Below are positions 26,287-36,675 of a stretch of 64,000 nt of DNA, one piece after another. Under the pieces are notes generated by a model that was given only the letters and a program-made list of their open reading frames with translations, ran no database searches and had not been told where the DNA came from. How positions within the stretch are numbered: position 1 is the stretch's first letter; each line of letters starts with the position of its first letter. The stretch comes from Eutypella sp. D-1 (lineage: Eukaryota; Ascomycota; Sordariomycetes; Xylariales; Diatrypaceae). The stretch is taken from positions 2,418,001 to 2,482,000 of the forward strand of contig JAJTTP010000006.1 in NCBI GenBank assembly GCA_023313575.1, given 5' to 3'. Position numbers and translations under genes: made by a program.

Positions 26287-28578
26287 TTAAAACCCCATAT
26301 GTCCACGTCTGGGTTCCTCCTGGTAGCCTGCTTCCATAATACCCGTAGCCAGCGCATCCTCAACTCGTGATTGTGCGTGGAGGTTACCCGCCCTCAAATC
26401 GACATGGTGACTGCTAGGAATCCTGTTCCAGATGCGAGTGCTCTTATCCGCACTGACAAGTAAGAACTTGACGGCGCACGCTCCCTTATAACCCCGCGTT
26501 CCATCAATACACCTGAGGAAGCACTCAACGATAGTCCCCAGGTCGTCAGCCCACCCTTGCAGTTGAGTTTCAAAGTAGGAGACTCCGTCGATGATGCAGT
26601 AGATCGACGAATCCGAACGCAGCTGCAGAACCAACCGTTCAAATAAGCGGCATAGGTTCATTGTCTGAGAACCGTGCTCGGAAACCCACTTCGATGGCTC
26701 GCCTTCAAGGAAACGTAGGTCCGGGAGGTTATTCTGATCTGGCCAGTTGAAAAGTAATTGGTCTACCAGGCTGCGTATCAGACCATAAGGGCCACGAAGA
26801 GTATCATTTGGCATTACATGTTGCCCAGCAAAGAAATGCAGCATAGTACGGGGATAATCTGGAAAAGCGAGTGCTGAATCAATACTCGGGTTAGACAGAG
26901 CCTCGATAAGCCCGGCACAGAGAACAGAGGTTGGGGCTATTCTCCCCGTGCTTTCCTCGCCGCAATGCCCATCAACGAGGAGGATATTTGAGTCTCTATC
27001 CGTCAGCCATGACTGAAACTGTGAAGTTGTAATCAGGTAGTTAGCTCGGGCGATTCCCTTAGTGTGAAAGTTATGATGTTGCTTGACCACATAACCCAAA
27101 TCGCGAGTGGGTGCCGTCCTCTCATCTGTGGTGCATAAGGCATCCATTAGCTCCTCCGTCTCGGTCATTGATTTGCTTCCAACGATTGATTGGTTATGCC
27201 GTGCTACTCCCATTTTTAGTCAACAATTAGACTTCGTCCAGCTGTGCAGGATATTTACGAACCTTGATGCCAGCCAACTCGTCGTGATTCGGTCATCATG
27301 ATATAGTGCGAGTTCATAACCTCTATGATTTCTCGTATATCCTTCTTGTTGATACATTCGTCCCGTATCCGCTGATTCTCAGCAGCCCATGAGGTCATCC
27401 TTGAGTCCAGTTGGGTGACCTGTCCACCAAGATGGGTGATCTTTGCGTCGAGATTGTCAATACTATGGGAAGCAGATTTGACATCCTCCCGTGTTGAACG
27501 GGAATGGTGCAATGTCCGTGCAATACACTCTGTATCAAGCGCATCCCGGCAATCTTGCAGCTTCTTCTTGGAATCCATCAGCGGCTTGGTTATAGCACCT
27601 ACTTCGTTCAGACTATCTGCAAATATGGTCTTGGCGGCTTTCCTAAACACTTCGTGCCACGTAAATATAGGAAGCTCAGAATGAACCAGTAAGATTGAAC
27701 AAGGAACATACCAGGCTCGTTGCTTCTCCGAAGGAGAACGTCTATCAGCAGAGGAATACATCTGATCAACTCATCGTAGAAGCGTCGAATGGCCATCCCT
27801 AACGATCCATCCTGGGGATGGGTTTGACGTAGCCTGTTGGCTGCAGCCACATCATCTGGAATGCTTTCAAAAGTTTCTAGAATTCGTTTACAGGTGTCCG
27901 ATCTTCTCTTGATAGCCTACAGATGAGACATGAGGATGAGCCTACGCAGACTTAACACGTCGGAGGGTTCTTGATTGGAGGGTCTTACATTGAAGAGTAT
28001 CTTCAACCCTCCTTTGATAAGGCCCAACCCATCCTCTTGTGGTATGCCGTCCAGTAAAGGGGTGATGTTCCTCGAGATGCCCGAGCCGTGCCGAAAAGCT
28101 CGGCGAATACGGCTTTTGGCCCCCAGCTCCTCATATACGCTCTTGGCTTCATTGAGTTCTTGGAACACATGGCTCCAAGAGCACGAGTCGGGGTCGAAGT
28201 CGGCCCAACGCCCGCCAGCCGTGTCTCGGTATCTCTGAATGGCAGCTCTCAACTCGCTCGTGCCATCGGCACCTTCTCTGGACCAAGCCAACAAAGTTAT
28301 TATAACGCATTTATAATTAGGGGGCACGGAATCAAATAATTGTGCAATATCTATACATGACCAGTTACTCATAATACGGGCTAATAGAGAACTTACGTAA
28401 GTTCTAATTTCTGCACAAAACATGAAGCTTTTTTGTCGTAGACTGGCTTTATGGGAAGCGAGGTGCCCATTGTTCTTTCATAGTAGCCCCCATACCAGGT
28501 TTGAAATGTATCAATCTCCCTGTCGTCATTCATCCGCTGCAGTAATGACCAGGGGAGGCTCTGGTCAATGCCCGACAT
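26287..28578 (-). CDS. Degenerate NACHT/STAND-like protein with DUF7708-type N-terminal region
   Basis: Five exons (28578..28397, 28277..27989, 27916..27712, 27649..27263, 27203..26287) add to 659 codons in one frame. The order is: N-terminal helical block with GLGLIKGGLKILFN and AIKRRSDTCKRILETFESIP (typical of DUF7708 fungal STAND N termini, about residues 60-220); a coiled-coil stretch (~245-350) rich in D/E/K/Q heptads; and a nucleotide-binding-like domain. In the last, the P-loop position reads LLVDGHCGEESTG (~430-441) with no GK[ST], and a Walker B-like IYCIIDGV puts Asp at ~560. LHFFAGQ and GPYGLIRSLVDQLL match the nephrocystin/NACHT-like layout. There are no C-terminal repeats. Exon 4 uses an AAG acceptor and is the least certain junction. 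An upstream exon (28806..~28631, acceptor TATAG before 28580) could extend the N terminus. Divergent from the AAA ATPase gene. Confidence 0.6.
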
Positions 28579-29717
28579 TCCCTATAGTTATATATCAGAG
28601 TAATGAGGACGGTGACACTCTAATGTAGTCACCAGATATAGCTTTGAGCTTGGATGTCGAAAGGGTGAATCGATGGCAAAAGGTTGGCGTTCTGCGAGGA
28701 TCTGTTCGCCGTAGTGATAAAATAGATAACAGGCTACAAACCTCGGGTAAAGCTTTTCATTAGCTCTCGTTGCCACAATGTAATGATCTCGCAGACATCC
28801 ATGCACTTCGGCTAAGTGGATTTAGTGTTGCAAGGTGCTCTAGTGTACAGTGGCTATATATATGTATATTATCTAACGTACAATTCGATGGTGGATGTGA
28901 TTAGGACTTCCCAGAGAAGATGCGATGGGAGGAGACAACCCCCCCTCCCCGCCCCCCCCCCCCACCAAAAAAAAGAGTGTGTCCCAGGAGTGTATCACGA
29001 TACGTGTGACCACTTAGAACTCTAGATAGTGTAGCCATGAAAGATAGTCGTGCGACGTCGCAAAGTGTTTTTCTCTAGAGGTGCATAAAATATTGATTAG
29101 TCACTCTAGCAGATAGCCAACGAAAACTATCACCACCACACCCATTTCAAAAACTCACAGCCCAATGATTGGATATCATGATAAATACTGAATACCAAGC
29201 CTGCACCTTCCCAGATTCTTTCGAAACAGAAGTTGGCTACATTGGGGGTGGCGTTCGATAGCAAATTTCTGTTGATATCAAGACCAGGCTGGGAGGGGGT
29301 AAGGAACTATTTCTATGTATGGCAAGCCATATAATTCGCGATCCTACAACAATATACACATTGCCACACCAACAAGAGACATAAGATCATAGGAGCCTTG
29401 CTGAGAGGTTCCTTATGTTTTTGGCATGAGCCCAGTTTTTCACTGCATATACTATTTCTTTTCTATCATGAGCTACATTCCACAAGGACGGTCACTAATT
29501 ATAGTTACGCACGAATTACTCTCAAATCTATTCCAGCTCGGCCACCTTCAGTGGGAAATATAGTAATTGGAACTCGTAATTAGCGAGAAGTTCTCTTACT
29601 CCCAAACCAGCAAAAAGAAAAGTAAATTCGGACCAGCTGAGAACGCTCTGATACATAGCCCCACTGTTGTCAACCAGAGCCTAACTACAACACGTTTTAG
29701 AGTCTCACAATTAGAAT
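28579..29717. other. Divergent promoter region between STAND-like and DUF7025 AAA genes
   Basis: 1.1 kb, AT-rich apart from a C homopolymer (28952-28963, 12 C) flanked by an A run. It is the only sequence separating the two start codons, so it must carry both promoters, unless the possible upstream exon of the STAND-like gene (to 28806) is real. No other gene is seen. Confidence 0.55.
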
Positions 29718-32700
29718 ATGTCGGATTTATCAGTGCGTTCGGCGAGCACACGATCTTCTGGTACTAATGAAGATGACACTCATGAGGGCCAGACAGAGGT
29801 AGTCAGTCCCAGGAAGGATGGACACACTTCACCAAAAGCATCCGGCAAGAGTAAGTCCGGCATTAATATATGTGCATATTGATCGATTGGCCAAGTTTAT
29901 TGATATCTGACCAAGAATTAGTCAGTGAGACTGATACACATCTGCCGCAACCTTCGGCCACTGCCAGGCCACTCAGCGACGCAACGCCCAACATCATATC
30001 TGACTGGATGAGGGATATATCATCGCGGGTGACGACGCTTGAAGGCGAGAACGGGAGCAAAAACAAGGAGCACCCCAAGAGCAATGTCGAGACAAGTCAA
30101 AACCATGCCATCAAGACCCAGCCTAAAATACGGGACTGCAATTGGGAACAGTTCAAGAATCGATTTACCTCTGAAGAGTGCACATGTGCTGTGGAAACCC
30201 TTCTGGCTGGTGAAGACTTGGATGGTGAGATCGACGACGAGCAGCTAAAACGTCTATCACTGAAACGAAGGAGAGAGTTTCTACAGGAAAACCCACCAAG
30301 GCCAAGACGGCGACCCCAGTCAGACAAAAAGGCCGAGGCCCGGCGTTTGGAACGCGTTCGCATCAATTCCCTTGCGATTTTATCGTTACTAGGGAAGGTC
30401 ACCGGTGAAAACTGGTCTGAAGGGCCACATACATTCTTGAGACCCTTCAAAATATTGATTCATTTTCATGACAAGCTGGAAGAAGAGTTCCGAGCAATCC
30501 ATGAGAGGTTCGGTGACAGCAGGCCTGATGCACTCATGCCGGAACACCGAATATCATACGACGCTACGTCAAGCCAGGCACCAGAGGAAGGCGGTATCTC
30601 ACATTCAGTTCGGGAATTTACTTCAGAGTCAGGCTCAGAAGCAAACAGAGATCAGGCGACGCCCCAAGACCAGATGGCTTCTCATGAACACGCTAGCACC
30701 GATTCCTCCCGGCCGCGTGCCAGTGAAGGCGGGAACGGAGTTACAGTTGAAACTGAACAGAGAGGCACAGTCTTCTCTGGAAAAGATCCCAGTTCCTGGG
30801 TGGAGACGATCACGGGATCCGACTACGAAGAAATCAAATGCTACATGAAATTTGCTAGATCTAGGCTGATCCCAACCTACCACATGTTCGATAGCTTCGA
30901 TCACAGTCACCGTGCGAAGATTCGGTATGCTGACCTTTGGTCGTTGTTCCGTTCGGGAGGGCTGGTATTTGAGCGGGACGCATCCACAATGAACACTTCC
31001 TCCGGCATGGAATCCCACCTTTCTACAATGGGGCGGCCACCAGAACCACGGCTCTGGAGGGTATACCATATAGTGGGCCCGGGTGTAAGCTGGGGAGTAG
31101 ATGATTTGGAATCCGATAAAGATGGGGTTCGTTATACAGAAATTGATAAAGATGATGATGCGTTTATTGTCTCGGCATACTACATCGATTTCAATGGCGT
31201 TTCGTACTCGGGTGTGAAGAAAACCTGGAGCATATCTTGGTTCAAAGGCGAAAAGGATATTACAGAACTCGAAATCTACCCTACGCGGTTCAGGATGAAT
31301 GCCGAAACAATCATACAGAACCTTGAAGAAAAAGGTGCACGGTTTCAACAATTGCTGAAGCATCCGCACTTGGTCGTCGAACACGATGGCTGGACCCTAA
31401 GTCATCATCCGTCTGGAGATCCCATTACCGACATTTACCACAAGAGACCTCCGGCAGAGTATATCGACAGCAATGCGATAATTGATTTCCGTGAGGCCTT
31501 TCAAATGCATCCTAACTGGAAGCCGAATTTCGTCGCCTTGCACAAGGTCTCGTTTGAACCCGACACTGAATACGATGAATTTCCGATCATTCATTGGTCT
31601 GATCACGCCAGGTCAAAGGTTTTAAGAAAGACAACAGAAGTTGTTATAAACTTTGATCACGTCAATTCACTCGAGTGTAACAGTCTTGTGGATGGGGACG
31701 CCTTTGTGGCTGATAGTACCGTTAGACCGATAGAGGTCGACGCTGCAAAGCAAAAATTCGATGGTGATGATTTGGCTCTCCTGCCTTCGCGGATATTCAT
31801 TTACTCTTTCCGAGACCGTAAGTTCGTGAATGCGGATATCAGAAACGTGAGACAATCCAAAGAGATAGCAGATCCGTTCAACGATCTCAAGATACCACAA
31901 GACACCAAGCGATTAATCAGATCCACCGTGCAAGACCATTTCGACAAGAAAACCATTGAGAGGGAGCTTCAAATGCAGGGATTGGAACCCGTTTATCAAG
32001 ACTTCATTAGGGGCAAAGGCAAAGGCCTTGCCATCCTCTTACATGGAGCTCCAGGGGTGGGCAAAACCGCTACAGCTGAAGCTATTGCATATGCTCATCG
32101 CAAGCCTCTCTTCTCCATTACGTGCGGGGACTTAGGGATCGAACCCACAGGGGTAGAAAGGACTCTGTCCGAAATATTTCGTCTAGCTAACCTGTGGGAC
32201 TGTGTTCTCCTTTTAGACGAAGCAGAGATTTTCCTTTCGCATAGGGAGAAGAAAGATGATAACCTACAACGAAATGCCCTTGTCTCAAGTAAGCACTTAT
32301 TTCCACTAAATTGAGCTACTGGATAGATCTCTAACTTGGCCTATAGTCTTCCTCCGTACCCTCGAATACTACCCCGGTATATTGTTCTTGACTACCAATC
32401 GAGTAGGAGTCCTGGACGAAGCCCTTGGATCCCGCGTGCATGTCAACTTATACTTCCATCAACTTGATCGAAACCAGACGAGGGAAATATTTAAGATGAA
32501 CATGGACCGCGCGGACAAGATCGCACAACTACGAGCAGAACACACCAAAGAGCCACCTTTGAACATAAAGCGTGATGAGATCCTCGACTTTGCCTTGGAT
32601 AAATTCGAGGAAAGCAAAAACAAGGATAGCCCCTGGTGGAATGGTCGTCAGATTCGAAACGCCTTCCAGATTGCTACCTCGCTAGCGTATGCCCACGCAA

Positions 32701-33155
32701 AATCAAGCACTGACAACTCTGAGCGATACCTTGGCCAAGAGCATTTTGTAGAGGTATTGAGAGCCGTCCAAGACTACGAGCAGTATCGGCAGGAGCTGTT
32801 TCACAAGACGGATAACGAGCTGGCCGCGGGACGCGACGAGCGCACCATTCGAAACTTCCAACCAAGCAGGCGTGAAAGTAGGCGCTTCGAACCCGGATCG
32901 AGTCTTCGTGGGTCACGTCAAGCTCCGCACCAGCATGGGTCATTCCCAGGCATATCCTCGAGTGCCAGAACGCCCTTAGAGAGGACGCCAGAGGCTCGGC
33001 TGCCTGCGCACAGAGGACGTGACTTCACGCCAAGTCCCTTCGGACGTGAAAGACCCTTTAGCCCAGTATATTCCAGTGAGGCAGGAGCACCTGTGGACCG
33101 ACCGCCCTCTCATGACCCCTATGATGACCGGGAGACCGACGACTATTCATATTGA
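29718..33155 (+). CDS. Fungal AAA+ ATPase with DUF7025 domain
   Basis: Exons 29718..29850, 29922..32288 and 32347..33155 give 1102 residues. The first ~330 residues are charged and low-complexity. The middle (~330-640) matches the fungal DUF7025 region: KFARSRLIPTYHMFDSF, then LWSLFRSGGLVF, then WSISWFKGEKDI. The AAA domain follows with Walker A HGAPGVGKTATAEA (G at ~753), Walker B CVLLLDEAEIFL (Asp810-Glu811), sensor-1 Asn851 in FLTTNRVG, and a presumed arginine finger in GSRVHV (~863). These residues are all intact, so it should hydrolyse ATP. The tail is Arg/Ser/Pro-rich and disordered. Family members are annotated only as AAA ATPases; substrate and location are unknown. Codons are less GC-rich than in neighbouring housekeeping genes, and the gene is paired head-to-head with the STAND-like gene. 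Confidence 0.85.
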
Positions 33156-34180
33156 TCTGGGGACGAACGAGGAAGCTGAGATAGTGTTTAAGCGTAATCA
33201 TGTTCTCTGATATTACTGTATTGCATTTAATCGCATTTATGGAAAGGCTCACATGGGTGGCTCACAACTATTGGAAGGCTGCAACTACACAATCCAGATT
33301 GAATAACATGAAAGCCAAGCTTGCTAACCAGCCATTCACTCGAGCACTTTTTGGTGGGATGATGTGCTCGAGCCTTGCTTCTCATCTGACGCGATGAAGA
33401 AGGCTGGAAAACATGTCTTCAGCCTGACCTTAGTGGAACCCGCCCGACGGCATTGGATATTTCCCTGGCGAAGGTATTCACTATCGTAGCGGATAAAACG
33501 TGGAACGGTTATTTTGCCCTATCTTGCTTGTAGCAATAATGAATTCACGATATAATCTTTCAATAACTTTTCTTAACCGAAGGCTCAGGGGCTTGATTAT
33601 GTCAGAGTTAAGGCTGCATAAAATACGTATAAAACAGAGATTATGTAAAAGCAATGACCAAGTATTAATGAAACAACTCCGTTCCAGAAGTATTTACGTA
33701 CCTAGGTACCTCATAGGAGGTAGCTTAAATGTTGGAAGGTACATGTAGGCAATAGGAAAATATCTGCTTGTGTACATATATAAATATCGCCTATGTGCAT
33801 ACATACATAGGTACCTACATAGGTAGCGCTTTGCGCGTCTGAGGGCTAAGCGCGGTGGTAGTGGCATTGACCCCGGCTGCTCGGTGATCGGCCACCCAAA
33901 TATTCCGTCGTCCGTCCTTATCCAAACATGGCCCCACTGAAATTTCACTTTGGCACTACAGCTTTGCCTCGCAATAAGACGCTGATAAGATACAAAGTAC
34001 TTTAGTACTGCAGGCAAAGACTGGCAGGCCTTAAGAAATCTTCAAAAAACCTTGCTGTACGTTCAAGCATTATTGATCGGACAACAACAGTGCATAGTCC
34101 TGTAAAATTCGAGGACAGAAAGCAGGGAATATTGAACACCGAACGAACAGAAAAGCAGAGGAAATTCCTAACCGTCCAAC
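33156..34180. other. Intergenic: AAA gene 3' region and FCF1 promoter
   Basis: AT-rich first half with short unspliced frames only. A TACCTAGGTA-type cluster occupies 33691-33830. The last 150 bases before FCF1 contain no recognisable element. Confidence 0.5.
33691..33830. repeat. TACCTAGGTA-type palindrome cluster upstream of FCF1
   Basis: TTACGTACCTAGGTACCT at 33694 and CATAGGTACCTACATAGG near 33806, with intervening ACATGTAGG and ACATAC words; same class as the other clusters. Confidence 0.65.
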
Positions 34181-35568
34181 ATGGGTGTCGCTAAGAAGAC
34201 ACGCAAATTCGCAGAGGTCCGTATCCTTATCGATAAGCAGGAGCGCTGAGCGAGCAGCTTTCTGCGAATAGCTTCAACCCGTGAAAGGGTGGTGGGGAGG
34301 GAGGCTGGATTCCCAGTGTTTTGGGTTTCTTATTTCCTTGCCCGGACGATTCTGACTTGCGTCATATCTAGGTCAAGCGGGTGATAAGCCGGCGCGACAG
34401 TCGGCGGAAAGAGAACGCCGGCAAGGCCGACGCCGCCAACGCCCAGAAGGCCAAGGTCACGCCCAACAACGACATCATCCGCGAGGTGCCCCAGATGCCC
34501 TCGAACCTCTTCTTCCAGGTATGTAGTGTGCCCCATTTGCGAATGGGAACCTGTTCGGCTGTTGCATAGGATGAATTTGCTGACCCTAACCCCCTCTGTA
34601 GTTCAACGAAAATCTTAAGCCGCCGTACTCCGTGCTGGTCGACACGAACTTCCTGAGTAAGGCTCTTCCGTCCCTGGCCCCTGTCCCCCTAGGATAGACG
34701 TATTTTCTGATATTTTGTCCCGCAGGTCACACCGTCCAGCGGAAGCTGCCGCTCCTCGAGAGTATGATGGACTGCCTCTACGCGAAATGCACCCCTATCA
34801 TCACGAGCTGCGTGATGGCGGTAAGTAGCTCCCCTCCCGTCGGTCGAGCCTGGCTGCTCTCGACCAACTCTTTTGATGAACCCCTGCTAACGGGCGAGCT
34901 CTCTAGGAATTGGAGAAGTTAGGCGTAAGCAAAATGACGATATATGCATTGCGTATAACCCTTGGGTTGATGGATAGCCACCGCTGACTCTATCATACCT
35001 ATTGTAGCCCAAGTACAGAATCGTAAGTCACTACTGGAGCTGGGATTGCCCCATTCCTTACTTCCGTCCTTGGTATGAAAAAGACATCCTCGCTGACGAA
35101 AATACTCGCAGGCCTTGCGCATCGCGAGGGACGAGCGCTGGGAGCGCCTCGAGTGTGACCATAAGGGAACCTACGCCGACGACTGCATAGTCGACCGGGT
35201 GATGAAGCACCGTACGTCCATGTCACGTGTCCCTTAGGGAGATCCCCTTTCCACACCCTCCCTCTCCCCCCCACCAATCTCTACCTCTTGCTGTCTTTTA
35301 CCTTTTCCCTGCCCCACGTACCGGACGACATGCTGACCTGACTTGTCAATGCGCAAAGGCATATATATCGTAGCGACGAATGAGTAAGTCCTCCTCCATT
35401 AACCCCCATACTCCCCCCTCTAAACTGTCGACGTTGGTGAAAACCAGAGCTGACGGCCCGCGTAGCAAGGACCTGTGTCGCAGGATCCGAAAGATCCCCG
35501 GCGTTCCCCTCATGAACGTGGCGAGGGGCAAGTATGTCATTGAGAGGCTGCCCGGCGCTCCCCATTAA
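34181..35568 (+). CDS. FCF1: rRNA-processing PIN-domain protein Fcf1/Utp24
   Basis: SSU-processome endonuclease that cuts pre-rRNA at sites A1 and A2 in the nucleolus. Nine exons (34181..34216, 34372..34518, 34602..34656, 34726..34820, 34907..34924, 35008..35022, 35112..35211, 35359..35383, 35466..35568) sum exactly to 197 codons plus stop. The product starts MGVAKKTRKFAEVKR, as in all Fcf1 proteins. It contains the PIN acids in VLVDTNFL, MAELEKLGPKYRIA, HKGTYADDCIV and IVATNDKDL, and ends RKIPGVPLMNVARGKYVIER. Exons 5 and 6 are microexons of 18 nt (ELEKLG) and 15 nt (PKYRI), and exon 8 is only 25 nt. Intron 1 has a GTCCGT donor, and intron 7 ends at AAG rather than YAG. The call is firm, because the spliced product matches the family end to end. 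Confidence 0.95.
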
Positions 35569-36675
35569 TCATCCTCATCGCGGGATCACTTCATTGCGTT
35601 ATAAAATTGCGGGATCAAGGCCTTTTTCTTTTTCCTTCTTTGCGGGAGTCGGCGGCGTATGGGCTGGGTAGTAGGTGAGAGAGTGTGGCCGATATGATAA
35701 TCTATCTACATATCAACCACGTACTCACTTGGTTCGGTTGTTAATGCATAGATCTCGCTTTTTCTTACAGCGAGCACAACTTATTTCTTTTCTTATCAGT
35801 CAGGCGTTCAGGACGGACTGATTTTACGGAATCCTCAAAAAATATCAATCGAGGGAGGGGCTCCCAACTTTGTCATTACAGGGTGTAGGACAGGAATACA
35901 TATATATATATTTACATGTCACCAATATGTCACGCTACCAAGACGGGAAAGAACAGTCACGAGAAGAGAAAATTTCTTTCTTCATGAAATATGTGCCTCA
36001 CTTCACGTGTAGGCCACTTGTGTGATTGATCAAGCCCAACCACCCCCTTAGCAGGCCGCGGACGTCGACACGGCAGCTGGGGGTGTGGACTAGATGTATG
36101 GATGGATGAAAAAAGAGTCTTTATGTACATAGTGAGTGTGGATCGAAGCCCGGCTTTCTATCCAGGTGATCCTCATCTTGTCTTGAGCAGGAAAGGGGTT
36201 ATCCCTCGATTCATGGGAGAGCCGCATTTGTGAGAGGTATGGGGGGTGTTAATAGTATCTCCAGGAGCCCGGATTCTTCGGTCTCAACTGCTATCTGACA
36301 CTTTTTTTCTTCTCTCCGCCGCCAGATTACCTCGGCTCCCACCCCCACGCGAAGACGGCAGGTAGCACTAATACTAATGCCAGCGCGACACCGAAACGCC
36401 TGTTCTACCAAGCAACGAAGGTCCCCTAAAGGCGACCGGCCGAGTTACTGGTACAACAATACATAACTTTTACAAATCCGGAATGGCAACCCCCCCGGTG
36501 CCCTCATATATAAAAGCGTGGAAACGGCTCAAAGAAAAGGGAGGAGGTTTGGAGGGGGGGGGGCGAATAAGAAACAACAATGCGGTAGGTAGCCCACCAA
36601 CTCCAGTGTCTAGCCGAGGAACGCCGTCGATGAAGCGGAACCCAAATCGAGAGAAACGCGGGTAATAAAAGGGGA
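35569..36675. other. Intergenic between convergent FCF1 and SET1
   Basis: Contains both 3' regions. There is a TATATATATA tract at 35900-35911 and a G-run near 36553-36562. Short open frames on both strands lack motifs. Nothing else is supported. Confidence 0.55.

Noticed and set aside
34821..34906. TTGATGA in FCF1 intron 4 as box C of an intronic snoRNA
   Set aside because: Box C lies near the 3' end of the intron with no box D at a suitable distance and no terminal stem.
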